DNA of 27,571 nucleotides, from IMG/VR virus record IMGVR_UViG_3300017923_000008, positions 1-27,571 of that record, one strand, 5' to 3'. Source of the DNA: a virus. Shown here in pieces: positions 1-7,353 of this stretch (within the stretch, counting starts at the first letter, position 1; the number at the start of each line of letters is the position of its first letter). A program made the position numbers and the translations under genes. The notes under the pieces are model-generated. The model saw only the letters and a list, made by a program, of their open reading frames with translations. It had not been told where the DNA came from and did not search any database.

Positions 1-2
1 AT

Positions 3-215
3 CGAGGATATGGGGGTGAACCCTGTGTTGCTCAGAAAGGCATGGCGGGTATGAGGCGGTGCCAGGATTGCCCCTACGCCGTATGGGTCGAAACATGGAA
101 TCCATTCCCGTGGGCCGGGGGCATATTATCCGTTAATGCAACAAAGCTGACCGTTGTCCGGCCACCAAGAGAGACAAGAAACAGACAGAAGGAAAAGGCG
201 AATGCGCTACTTTAA
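3..215 (+). CDS. Unknown protein, C-terminal part or small ORF
   Basis: An open frame runs from the left edge (frame starting at base 3) to a TAA at 213-215. If it is a complete small gene, the ATGs at 42 and 51 are possible starts, giving 57 or 54 residues, but neither has a convincing ribosome binding site. It may therefore be the tail of a longer gene outside the window. The product has a CxxC pair near residue 6 and a Trp/Pro-rich centre (WNPFPWAGG), and ends in a charged stretch. I do not recognise the family. It overlaps the next gene's ATG by 14 bases, which suggests translational coupling. Confidence 0.45.
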   Translation, partial: RGYGGEPCVAQKGMAGMRRCQDCPYAVWVETWNPFPWAGGILSVNATKLTVVRPPRETRNRQKEKANALL

Positions 216-798
216 GGACGAGAACGTCTTGGAGGCGGCAAAGGAACGAATCCGCTTTGTCTTTGGGGAGTTCGGGAACGTCTTTGTTGCCCATTCTGGC
301 GGCAAAGACAGCACGGTCACGTTTCACCTTGCGCTAGAGGTTGCAAAAGAGATGGGCCGGACCCCGTTGCCTGTTCTTTTCATAGACCAGGAAGCGGAGT
401 TCACGCAGACAATAGACGTAATCAAAAGCGTTATGTACCGGGACGACGTTGAACCACACTGGTTGCAATGTCCTATCTTCATTTTCAACGCCACTTCACA
501 CGAAAAAGATTGGATTGGGTGTTGGGAGGAAGGGGCTGAATGGCTTCGAGACAAAGACCCCGTTTCAATCAAAGAAAACAACTTCGGGACAACACGGATA
601 AAAGAAATGTTTTCTTATTATCCGGCCCACCTGTTCCCCAAAGAGCCTTTTGCAATGCTTGGCGGCGTCCGGTGTGAGGAATCCCCAACGCGACGAGCAG
701 GACTGACAGGGGCGCGAACGTACAAGTGGGTGACATGGGGTGCGGGACAGGGCTTGGGGCTTCTTTTTGTCCTTCGTGCCGGGGCTATGTCGGCGTAG
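202..798 (+). pseudogene. PAPS reductase-like (PP-loop) protein, C-terminus lost
   Basis: The N-terminal part is a PP-loop ATP-pyrophosphatase of the phage PAPS-reductase-like group. It has VFVAHSGGKDSTVT near residue 25 and GGVRCEESPTRR near residue 155, the nucleotide-binding motifs of the family. I chose the ATG at 202 because an AGGAAAAGG ribosome binding site precedes it; the frame is open back to 154. After YKWVTWG (about residue 180) the homology ends, and the frame runs through low-quality sequence to a TAG at 796. Relatives normally continue with further C-terminal sequence. The bases after the break encode a methyltransferase in another frame, so this looks like a deletion junction. 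Phage members may modify DNA or sulfur metabolites; the role here is unknown. Confidence 0.7.
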
Positions 799-1197
799 AC
801 ATTGACAAAGACATGGTGGCCCGTTGCCGCGCAAAGTTCCCCGGCAGAAAGTTCGTTTGCGGCGATGCTTCGTACCTTGTGGACCCGGCGCACGGGGTTC
901 TTTCCCTGTTCGCAATTAACTACCTGCCCTGGCGAGCAATCTTGGACATTGCTTTGCACCCTGGGCCGGTTTTTGTTGCTCGGGTACAACCGCCCTTTTC
1001 TGTCAGGGTCCGCTTCCGCGTATGCCGTCCACGGCAAGGCCGCGTACCGGGAGAACGTCGGCGTTGCAAAACCCCGATTGATCAGGGCCCTTTTCCGCGT
1101 GTCGGGGTTCCTGCTTTGGCCTTTGTGCGGGGAGCCTTACTACTACGTTGCGACTAAGGAGGCGACGGAACCATGCCTAGCAAAAAATCCAGCTTAG
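726..1197 (+). pseudogene. SAM-dependent methyltransferase remnant, frameshifted
   Basis: Reading from about 726 in the third frame gives a class I methyltransferase core: GDMGCGTGLG (motif I), then YVGVDIDKDM and FVCGDA (acidic ligand and motif II region). Around 963-979 the similarity moves to the first frame, which continues FLLLGYNRPFLSG and ends SGFLLWPLCGEPYYYV before a TAG at 1195-1197. A five-T run at 970-974 is the likely indel site. The usual segment before motif I is missing and replaced by the truncated PAPS reductase gene. No good start codon exists for the methyltransferase alone. It overlaps the first bases of the small terminase gene. Most likely dead; rescue by ribosomal frameshifting is possible but not supported by a clear signal. 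Confidence 0.6.
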
Positions 1198-1829
1198 TGC
1201 CCGAGGACGTGAATGTTCGGTCCTTCTCCCCTGGAGAACGGCTTCCTGGCGAAACGTCAAAAGCATACAACGCTTTCAGGACTTACCTGGAGCTTGGCCC
1301 CGAGCGGTCCCTTGAGAACGCACGGAGCCGACTTGGCTACAAGACAATCTACCAACTCAGCATTTGGTCTGTGCGGTGGCGGTGGCTTGAGCGGATTTCG
1401 TTTTGGGACCAGGAGGCAAACAAAAAGCAATCGGGGGCTTTCCTCGACGAGATGGAGAAGATGGGGCGGCGTCACGCTCGAATTGCTTCGCAGTCGATGG
1501 TTGCCTTGCTTCAACCGATTGAAGACCTGAAACAGCGAGTGGAAGAAGCCAAAGCAGAGGGGACCCGGCTTCGGTTTGGGTCAAACACCGACCTGATGAA
1601 GCTCATTTTGGACATGCCTCGGGCTTTGAGGGCTTTGACCGACATAGAGCGGCTTGCTTACGGGCAACACACCGACTCCCATGAAGTCAAAGAAAAAGAC
1701 GACGAAACAAAATCCATAGCACAACGAATTACCAACGACCCGGAGGCGTCGCGCCTTGCCAATGAACTGCTCGAATCCATTGCTCCTGGCTCAAGCTACC
1801 CCGGCGTGGTGGGCACACCTGACGAGTAA
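1173..1829 (+). CDS. Terminase small subunit (probable)
   Basis: A 218-residue protein immediately upstream of, and overlapping, the large terminase. It starts at an ATG preceded by AAGGAGG. The N-terminal half (SKAYNAFRTYLELGPERSL through YQLSIWSVRWRW) looks like the helix-turn-helix DNA-recognition part of small terminases, which bind the packaging site and load DNA into the large subunit. The middle is helical and charged, consistent with an oligomerisation segment, and the C-terminus is acidic. The call rests mostly on position, size and the N-terminal HTH-like pattern. Confidence 0.7.
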   Translation: MPSKKSSLVPEDVNVRSFSPGERLPGETSKAYNAFRTYLELGPERSLENARSRLGYKTIYQLSIWSVRWRWLERISFWDQEANKKQSGAFLDEMEKMGRRHARIASQSMVALLQPIEDLKQRVEEAKAEGTRLRFGSNTDLMKLILDMPRALRALTDIERLAYGQHTDSHEVKEKDDETKSIAQRITNDPEASRLANELLESIAPGSSYPGVVGTPDE

Positions 1830-4143
1830 TGGGGCCTGGGTCTTCCCGCGACACCTGGCGGCGTTGAACGATAAATTGCTGGAAGTCGCACGGGGGCAGT
1901 GCCAGCGTCTTATTATTTCGATGCCTCCACAACACGGGAAGCTTGTAGCTGACAGCACGCCTGTCTTGGCCCCTTCTGGGTGGACAACGCATGGCGAGCT
2001 TCACCCTGGGGATTTCGTGTATGGCCCGGACGGAAAAGCGGCAATGGTTGTTGGGGAATCCCCGGCGGACCTTGCGACGCTTGAAGTCGAGTTCACGGAC
2101 GGTGCGACTGTAAAGGTGCATCCGCGCCATGAATGGGTTGTTTACGACCGTTCAAGGGGCGCATGGCGCACGATGGAAACGCACGAAATGGCAAAGAGGA
2201 CCTTGTTTTCAGGGGGCAAGAAAAAAAGGGCTGTCTTGCAAGTCCCCGAAACGCCACGGATTGAAGGAAAAGAGGCTCTTTTGCCTTTGGACCCGTACAT
2301 TCTTGGGGCTTGGCTTGGGGATGGGTCTTCAAGCAAACCGTGTATCACGCATTCGCCCAAAGATAAACAGGTCATTGATAGCTTGGTGAAACACGGGCAA
2401 AGGATTTCCGCTGTCTGCGAACACAAAAACACCGGCGTATTGACGACGTATTTTACTCAAACAATGAAACACGGGCTTGAAAGTCTTGGTCTGTGGAACA
2501 ACAAGCATATTCCAAGCGCGTACCTCGTTTCCTCCGTAAAGCAAAGGCTTGAGCTTTTAGCTGGCCTTATAGACACTGACGGATACGTTCACAAAAAGAC
2601 AAAAAGGTATTGCTTTTCAAACGTCAACCATAGGTTGGTACAAGATACAGCGAAGCTCGTAAGGTCTCTTGGGTGGAGGGCAACAATCGCGTCTTATGCT
2701 CCAACTGTGTCAAGCTCTGGTATTAACGGCAAAAAAACAGTTTACCAGCTTACGTTTTCAGCGGACCTTACAATCCCAACACGACTTGAAAGAAAACGAC
2801 TTAGCACGTCAAACAGCTTACGGCGGCGACGGGGTGTTAAGGCAATACGGGAGGCACGCCCGGAGGCCGGTAAGTGCATACAGGTTGCTCGAGAGGATGG
2901 GCTTTACCTTGTCGGGGAACACCTTGTTCCAACTCACAACAGCGAGTTCACGTCAAGATATTTCCCATCGTGGTTCTTGGGCAATTTTCCCAAAAAAAAG
3001 GTTATTCTGGGAAGTTACGAGTCGTCTTACGCGCAGACCTGGGGCAAACAAGCCCGCGACACGCTGAAAGAATGGGGGCCGACTGTCTTTGGTGTCGATG
3101 TGGACCCCAACACGCGCTCCGGCCAGTTCTGGCGCACGGACCAGGGCGGCTATATGTGGTCCGTGGGCGTCGGCGGCGGTGTCACGGGTAAAGGGGCCGA
3201 CGTATTCCTTATCGACGACCCGGTGAAGAACGACCAGGAAGCTATGTCCCCGACGTACCGGGAAAAGACATGGAACTGGTACCGGGCCACGGCCAAGACC
3301 CGGCTTCAACCCGGCGGGGCTATAATAATTATTATGACGCGCTGGCACGAGGACGATCTTGCCGGGCGGCTTTTGGACCTGTCCCGGCGCGGAGAGATTG
3401 AACCGTTTGAGGAAGTCAACTTCCCGGCCATTGCGGAAGACGATGACCTTTTGGGCCGGGAGCGCGGCGAAGCCCTGTGGCCGGAACGCTACAACCTGAA
3501 ATGGCTCACGGACACCAAGTCGGACCTGGGCACCTTTTGGTGGAACAGCCTGTACCAACAACGGCCTGTGTCTGAGGAAGGCGGAATCTTTCATTGGAAT
3601 TGGTGGCAGTTTTATCGGGAGCTACCACGGAAGCGTAAACTCCGAATCCAGTCATGGGACACGGCCTACGAAGACAACGACTCTGCAGACTGGACCGTGG
3701 GCGGGACCTGGGACGAGTATGGGGTGGGTTACTTTTTGCGCGATGTATGCCGTAAACGCCTGGAATATCCGGACTTGAAGCGGGCGGTTATCCGGGAGTA
3801 CAAAAAATGGCAACCCGATGCTATCCTTGTGGAATACATGGCTTCCGGGAAGTCTCTGGTCCAGGATTTGAAGCGGGACCGGGAAATCAAGGCCCCAATT
3901 ATTGCTCAACAGGTGAACAAGGCCAGCAAAGAGGTCCGGGCGCGGGCCGTGTCGCCACAAGTCGAAGCCGGAAATGTCTACCTGCCCGAAGATGCGCCCT
4001 GGGTGGACGACTATTTAGAAGAACTCTGCCGCTTTCCTGCGGCGAAAAACGACGATCAAGTCGATATGACAACACAAGCCCTGGAGTATCTTGCCAAGCG
4101 ACAAGGCAAGGTTGTCTCCGGGGCCAAAGTTTTGAGGGGGTAG
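1762..4143 (+). CDS. Terminase large subunit interrupted by an intein
   Basis: The 793-residue precursor makes a terminase of about 460 residues after splicing. The ATPase P-loop is PPQHGK (55-60) joined to Ser394 by intein removal. Walker B is VFLIDDP near 480, followed by IIIIMTRWHEDD near 520. The C-terminal RNase H-like nuclease has SWDTAYEDND near 630, VEYMASGKS near 690 and DDQVD near 764, giving the expected acidic residues. It powers DNA translocation into the procapsid and cuts concatemers. I prefer the ATG at 1762 over an in-frame TTG at 1756; it overlaps the small subunit gene by 68 bases. Because the intein separates Lys60 from Ser394 of the P-loop, the unspliced protein cannot be an active ATPase. 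Confidence 0.95.
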   Translation: MNCSNPLLLAQATPAWWAHLTSNGAWVFPRHLAALNDKLLEVARGQCQRLIISMPPQHGKLVADSTPVLAPSGWTTHGELHPGDFVYGPDGKAAMVVGESPADLATLEVEFTDGATVKVHPRHEWVVYDRSRGAWRTMETHEMAKRTLFSGGKKKRAVLQVPETPRIEGKEALLPLDPYILGAWLGDGSSSKPCITHSPKDKQVIDSLVKHGQRISAVCEHKNTGVLTTYFTQTMKHGLESLGLWNNKHIPSAYLVSSVKQRLELLAGLIDTDGYVHKKTKRYCFSNVNHRLVQDTAKLVRSLGWRATIASYAPTVSSSGINGKKTVYQLTFSADLTIPTRLERKRLSTSNSLRRRRGVKAIREARPEAGKCIQVAREDGLYLVGEHLVPTHNSEFTSRYFPSWFLGNFPKKKVILGSYESSYAQTWGKQARDTLKEWGPTVFGVDVDPNTRSGQFWRTDQGGYMWSVGVGGGVTGKGADVFLIDDPVKNDQEAMSPTYREKTWNWYRATAKTRLQPGGAIIIIMTRWHEDDLAGRLLDLSRRGEIEPFEEVNFPAIAEDDDLLGRERGEALWPERYNLKWLTDTKSDLGTFWWNSLYQQRPVSEEGGIFHWNWWQFYRELPRKRKLRIQSWDTAYEDNDSADWTVGGTWDEYGVGYFLRDVCRKRLEYPDLKRAVIREYKKWQPDAILVEYMASGKSLVQDLKRDREIKAPIIAQQVNKASKEVRARAVSPQVEAGNVYLPEDAPWVDDYLEELCRFPAAKNDDQVDMTTQALEYLAKRQGKVVSGAKVLRG
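1942..2940 (+). mobile_element. Class 3-type intein with LAGLIDADG endonuclease
   Basis: This 333-residue in-frame insertion (precursor residues 61-393) splits the terminase Walker A motif. Block A is LVADSTPVL, with Leu as residue 1 in place of the usual Cys, Ser or Ala. Block B has HPRHEW with His123 and Trp125. Block F has KCIQVA with Cys372. Block G is VPTHN with Thr391, His392 and Asn393, followed by Ser394 as the +1 residue. Trp/Cys/Thr at these sites is the WCT set that defines class 3 inteins, in which the block F Cys is the first nucleophile. Two LAGLIDADG motifs are present, YILGAWLGDG (179-188) and LLAGLIDTDG (265-274), so the homing endonuclease may be active. The segment is visibly less GC-rich than the flanking exteins, consistent with separate acquisition. 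Confidence 0.93.
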
Positions 4144-4145
4144 AC

Positions 4146-4424
4146 ATGGAGTGTCCGCATTGCGGCCGGAAGAAGTCAACAATCGTAGACAAGGAAATCG
4201 TGCGGTGGCGACTTTTGCGAATCCGCAAATGCCACTGGTGCAAACAACCGTATCAGACCGAGGAACTTGTGGTTTGCCCCAACTGCAATTCAATGCACAC
4301 GACCATCGACGGGAAAGTGCAAGACATGGGAACCGTCGTGTCCAGGTATCGCCGTTGCAATACCTGTCTGACACGGTTTCAAACGCACGAAGGAAGGCCA
4401 GCATGCCCAATCCCTCGCTCGTAA
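4146..4424 (+). CDS. Tandem zinc-ribbon protein, NrdR-ribbon-like
   Basis: A 92-residue protein beginning MECPHCGRKKSTI, starting 3 bases after the terminase stop. It holds two similar units. The first has CPHC (3-6), IRKCHWC (CxxC at 29-32) and YQTEE; the second has CPNC (44-47), RRCNTC (CxxC at 71-74) and RFQTHEG. This spacing and the arginine/aromatic/Thr-Glu ending resemble the N-terminal zinc ribbon of the NrdR repressor, duplicated and without the ATP-cone. It probably binds two Zn ions and perhaps nucleic acid. Its place between terminase and the minor head gene suggests a packaging or late-regulatory role, but that is inference. Its end overlaps the next gene by 22 bases. Confidence 0.75.
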   Translation: MECPHCGRKKSTIVDKEIVRWRLLRIRKCHWCKQPYQTEELVVCPNCNSMHTTIDGKVQDMGTVVSRYRRCNTCLTRFQTHEGRPACPIPRS

Positions 4425-5338
4425 CACTGGCCCTGGCAAAAGAGGCGGAAACGATACTCAAAGCCCGCGACTTGGACGAAATCGTGCGGTCCATGCGCCA
4501 AGTCCTGCGCGACTCGTTCCAGCGGCAACTACGTCAAGCCACAATCGACGGCATCCGCTACCTGCAACGCACAAAGGCGTCGGTCCCGGAGATTGAAGAC
4601 TGGCTTCGGGACCACTACCGGACCCGCCTGGGCCACCGCTTTGCCGAAGTCGTGGGCGCGGACGTGGAGGACCACGCCGAGGCCGCGTACCGGAACGGCG
4701 GCGAAGCCGGGGCGAAGGCCGTCCCCGGTGTCGCGTGGCAGTTCCAGGACCCGGACGTGAAAAGCCTGAAAGTCTTGACCGGTGAAACCAAGTTCTGGAT
4801 TGGGGAGCATTTCAACGACCACCTGGAAGAAAAGCTTGAAGAAGGCCTGCGCGAACACTTCCGGGGGGTCGAGGGGACCAGGGAAGACTTGTCCTGGGCG
4901 TTGGAAGAAACCACGGCGGGGATTGCGCGGCGGTCCCGTGCGTACTGGGACTTCTTCGCGGACCACACGGCGACCAAAATCCGCGAAATTGGCCGCGTGT
5001 CCGGGTACGAACAGGCCGGGGTGAAGACAATCCGGGTCAAGGCACAACTGGACGACCGGACCACGGCAATCTGCCGAAACTTGCACGGCACGGTTATTTC
5101 CGTTGAACACCAACGGAAATTCGTGGATAACTACATGAAGGCGGCAGAAAGCCGGGACAAGGAGGCGATAAAAGAGGCGTGGCCCTGGTGGTCTGACCAG
5201 CAAGCGGGACGCCTGGAAACGGCACAGGGGCGGCGAGAGGCCGTTACACAAGGGAAGGTCGGCCCACCGCCGTACCATGCCCGGTGCCGGACAATCACGG
5301 TTGCCGAGTTCTCGCAAGAACCGATTGACGGCAAATAA
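4403..5338 (+). CDS. Minor head protein, SPP1 gp7 / Mu gpF type
   Basis: A 311-residue head morphogenesis protein. The chosen ATG at 4403 has AGGAAGG just upstream; the frame is open further back (to 4151), but that part overlaps the zinc-ribbon gene and does not look like protein. The N-terminal two thirds are helical and charged. The C-terminal region carries the family signature: ARRSRAYWDFFADH, then VKAQLDDRTTAICRNLHG, and the closing PPPYHARCRTIT. Members of the family bind the portal and sit inside the procapsid or at the DNA-exit vertex. In this phage the portal gene lies downstream on the opposite strand instead of just upstream. A bidirectional terminator follows directly. Confidence 0.88.
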   Translation: MPNPSLVTLALAKEAETILKARDLDEIVRSMRQVLRDSFQRQLRQATIDGIRYLQRTKASVPEIEDWLRDHYRTRLGHRFAEVVGADVEDHAEAAYRNGGEAGAKAVPGVAWQFQDPDVKSLKVLTGETKFWIGEHFNDHLEEKLEEGLREHFRGVEGTREDLSWALEETTAGIARRSRAYWDFFADHTATKIREIGRVSGYEQAGVKTIRVKAQLDDRTTAICRNLHGTVISVEHQRKFVDNYMKAAESRDKEAIKEAWPWWSDQQAGRLETAQGRREAVTQGKVGPPPYHARCRTITVAEFSQEPIDGK

Positions 5339-5341
5339 AAA

Positions 5342-5376
5342 GCAAAAACCCCGGCGTTGGGGGCCGGGGCTTTTGC
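5342..5376. terminator. Bidirectional rho-independent terminator
   Basis: A GC-rich stem (arms 5342-5355 and 5363-5376, one mismatch) is bordered by an A run on the left and a T run on the right. It can therefore end transcription from both directions. It lies between the + strand packaging/minor-head genes and the - strand neck/portal pair, exactly where two converging transcripts must stop. Confidence 0.85.
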
Positions 5377-5424
5377 CACAGGAGTCAGTGAGGTCACAGG
5401 AGCTTGCAAGAACGGGGCTGGCCG

Positions 5425-5916
5425 TCAGAGCAAGTCAATTCTTATCGTATCGACTATATGCCGCGCAACCTTTTTATTCAGGTTATCCCGCAGTAATGGA
5501 TAGAGAAATTCAAATCCCTCTCTCTGCACTTCTCGCAACCCTTCTGTAAGAAACGGCTGACCTTTCCGAGCCGGTTGCCGCACTTCCTTTGCATACACGA
5601 CACGGTTCCCGATTTTGAACTTGAGTCGCGCTCGTTCGGGGTGTTGCTGATACCACGCCTTGCTGTGGTATTTTTTGCGCTCCCCGCGTGGCGGGTTCTT
5701 GTCGATATTGGGCCGGATTGTGACCGGGCCGCGTCCGTCGTGGACCGCACGGGCATAGGACAGGTTTGACCCGACTGTGGCGACGCCTTGACGGACAAGG
5801 CTGGCCTGGATGGACTTCCTCAGGTCCCCGGTCTTGAACGGTATGCGCCCCTGTTTGGTGGCCGCGTCTCTGATTTTTTCCGCCACCTGGAGCGCAATTT
5901 GGCTCTCTAAGCTCAT
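5425..5916 (-). CDS. HK97 gp10-like neck / head-tail connector protein
   Basis: A 163-residue protein on the - strand. It has the family pattern of an N-terminal helix (ALQVAEKIRDAATKQ), FKTGDLRKSI, VGSNLSYARAVHDGRG, a basic middle and the C-terminal GQPFLTEGLREV. HK97 gp10-type proteins sit at the head-tail joint or top of the tail and complete the connector. Its ATG overlaps the stop of the upstream portal gene by 4 bases (ATGA), so the two are co-translated. The gene order portal then gp10 is normal; what is unusual is that the pair points away from the rest of the head genes. Confidence 0.75.
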   Translation of the reverse strand: MSLESQIALQVAEKIRDAATKQGRIPFKTGDLRKSIQASLVRQGVATVGSNLSYARAVHDGRGPVTIRPNIDKNPPRGERKKYHSKAWYQQHPERARLKFKIGNRVVYAKEVRQPARKGQPFLTEGLREVQREGFEFLYPLLRDNLNKKVARHIVDTIRIDLL

Positions 5917-7196
5917 ACAACGCCTTCCCCGGTGTTCGCCTTGCGGAATGCCTCAAGCGACCGAATGAGGCCCTTTTCTGTCCGTTCCTCGGGGTCTTCT
6001 TCCCTCCGGGCGTAGCCAAGTTCTTCCCGCGCTTCTTCCGCGTCGAGTATCCCGGCCTGAACATATTTGGGCAGGGCTTCGGACGGCTTCTCCGTCACGT
6101 TCGGGTCCAGAGAGCGGAGCCGGAAGTCCTTGACGCCGAAGTCGGCCAACACGGGGCGCAATTTGGCCTCCCAAAGCCGCTGATACGGGGCGACGGTCGT
6201 TTCCTGGAACATTTGCAACTGCCCGTACACTTCGCCGGACCCGCCCAACTGCCCGGACTGTACGACACCTGCAACGCGGGGGTGGACTCGGTGAGAAGAT
6301 AGAATGTTATCCCGGCACTGCATCCGCAGCTTTTCAAAGCTCATATCCTGGTCTTTCAACTGCGACGCCAATTTCTCGAACTTGACGGTCACGTCTTCGC
6401 CGGGGATTGGCAGGTATAAGACCCGGTGCGCGTTGTCCACGCCCTTGAAATTGCTCCGCAAGAACTCCTGCACGGCCTTTTCGCCTTCCTCTCCAAGTTC
6501 CCCGCCTTCGACCACGATAGCCAAATCCGGGACCCCGGAGTTCAGGAAGAACCGTTGATTGTAGCGCACGGCGTAGTAGTCCAGTTCAATGTCCGGGATT
6601 GCACCGAGCCAGTCCGGGATACCGTACAGGCGCGATTTGTTGGTCAACAGAGGAACGTACAGGATGCTGTTTTCGTCGCGTTCCCCGGCCTTGAACCGCG
6701 CCCACGGCGTCAAAATACCTTCTTCCATGTAGTAGAAAGGGGTTCTTGAGCCACGGGGCCGGAAATGCACGTCCTGGGACCGCATGTAATACAACTCAGC
6801 GGCGCGGCCTCGACGGTCCCGCACCACTTCCAAAGCCCCGGCCCCGCCAGCAAAGAAGTCTTCCCCGGCCTGGGCCGCAACGTCAAAAAAGCTCTGCCCG
6901 TATTCGTTGACTTCCGAAAGCCTGTCCATGACGGCCCCTTCTGAGCCGTCCGTCTCCAACAGGTCAATCCCGAGCCCTACCGTGCAAGCCTTTTTGGTTT
7001 GAACAGCAAGGTCATGGTACGAGTTCACCCCTTGCAGTCCAAGACAATACTCGCGCACGTCGCCGTATTCGTCGTTCTGCGGCGGAGAAATAATGTCTCC
7101 AGCGTCGTCTTGTTCGATTTGCACAGACTCTTTCCGCAATGGACTTACTTTCGCAACAAAAACGGTTTTCGCCCCGCCAAACGCTTCACTTGCCAT
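5913..7196 (-). CDS. Portal protein
   Basis: A 427-residue portal protein of the PBSX/HK97-like superfamily. Family marks are YYMRSQDVHFRPRG, then SRLYGIPDWLGAIPDIELDYYA, the stem region YNQRFFLNSGVPDLAIVVEGG, and the clip/wing helices ending FRLRSLDPN. The dodecameric portal forms the DNA channel and docks the terminase. I chose the ATG at 7196 because GGAGG lies 8 bases upstream; an in-frame GTG at 7223 would add nine residues. It is on the - strand between two + strand head modules, so it needs its own promoter to the right. Confidence 0.93.
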   Translation of the reverse strand: MASEAFGGAKTVFVAKVSPLRKESVQIEQDDAGDIISPPQNDEYGDVREYCLGLQGVNSYHDLAVQTKKACTVGLGIDLLETDGSEGAVMDRLSEVNEYGQSFFDVAAQAGEDFFAGGAGALEVVRDRRGRAAELYYMRSQDVHFRPRGSRTPFYYMEEGILTPWARFKAGERDENSILYVPLLTNKSRLYGIPDWLGAIPDIELDYYAVRYNQRFFLNSGVPDLAIVVEGGELGEEGEKAVQEFLRSNFKGVDNAHRVLYLPIPGEDVTVKFEKLASQLKDQDMSFEKLRMQCRDNILSSHRVHPRVAGVVQSGQLGGSGEVYGQLQMFQETTVAPYQRLWEAKLRPVLADFGVKDFRLRSLDPNVTEKPSEALPKYVQAGILDAEEAREELGYARREEDPEERTEKGLIRSLEAFRKANTGEGVV

Positions 7197-7353
7197 ATTT
7201 TCTACCTCCGGTTTGCTTTTCACCGGACACTAGCAACTTTGAGTACGCCTTACAGACAAAAAGGTACAGTTTTGGGTGTGTCCGTACAACTCAAGGTGGA
7301 CAAATGCTTTGTCTTTGTATCCCATTTGGGCAACAAATCAAGGGGGAACACCG
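7197..7353. promoter_or_regulatory. Divergent intergenic region, probable promoters
   Basis: These 157 bases separate the leftward portal/neck pair from the rightward protease-capsid genes, so at least the portal operon must start transcription here. The stretch is AT-richer than its surroundings. TTGAGT near 7239 and TACAGT near 7265 resemble sigma-70 boxes but are about 20 bases apart, too wide to call confidently. The ribosome binding sites for both neighbours lie at the edges. Confidence 0.45.

Noticed and set aside
4151-4402. Long N-terminal extension of the gp7-like protein
   Set aside because: The extension overlaps the zinc-ribbon gene in another frame and has no ribosome binding site; the ATG at 4403 has a good one.
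5338-7220. Nine-base inverted repeat (5338-5346 and 7212-7220) as ends of the inverted portal segment
   Set aside because: Too short, A/T-rich, and one copy is part of the terminator; likely chance.
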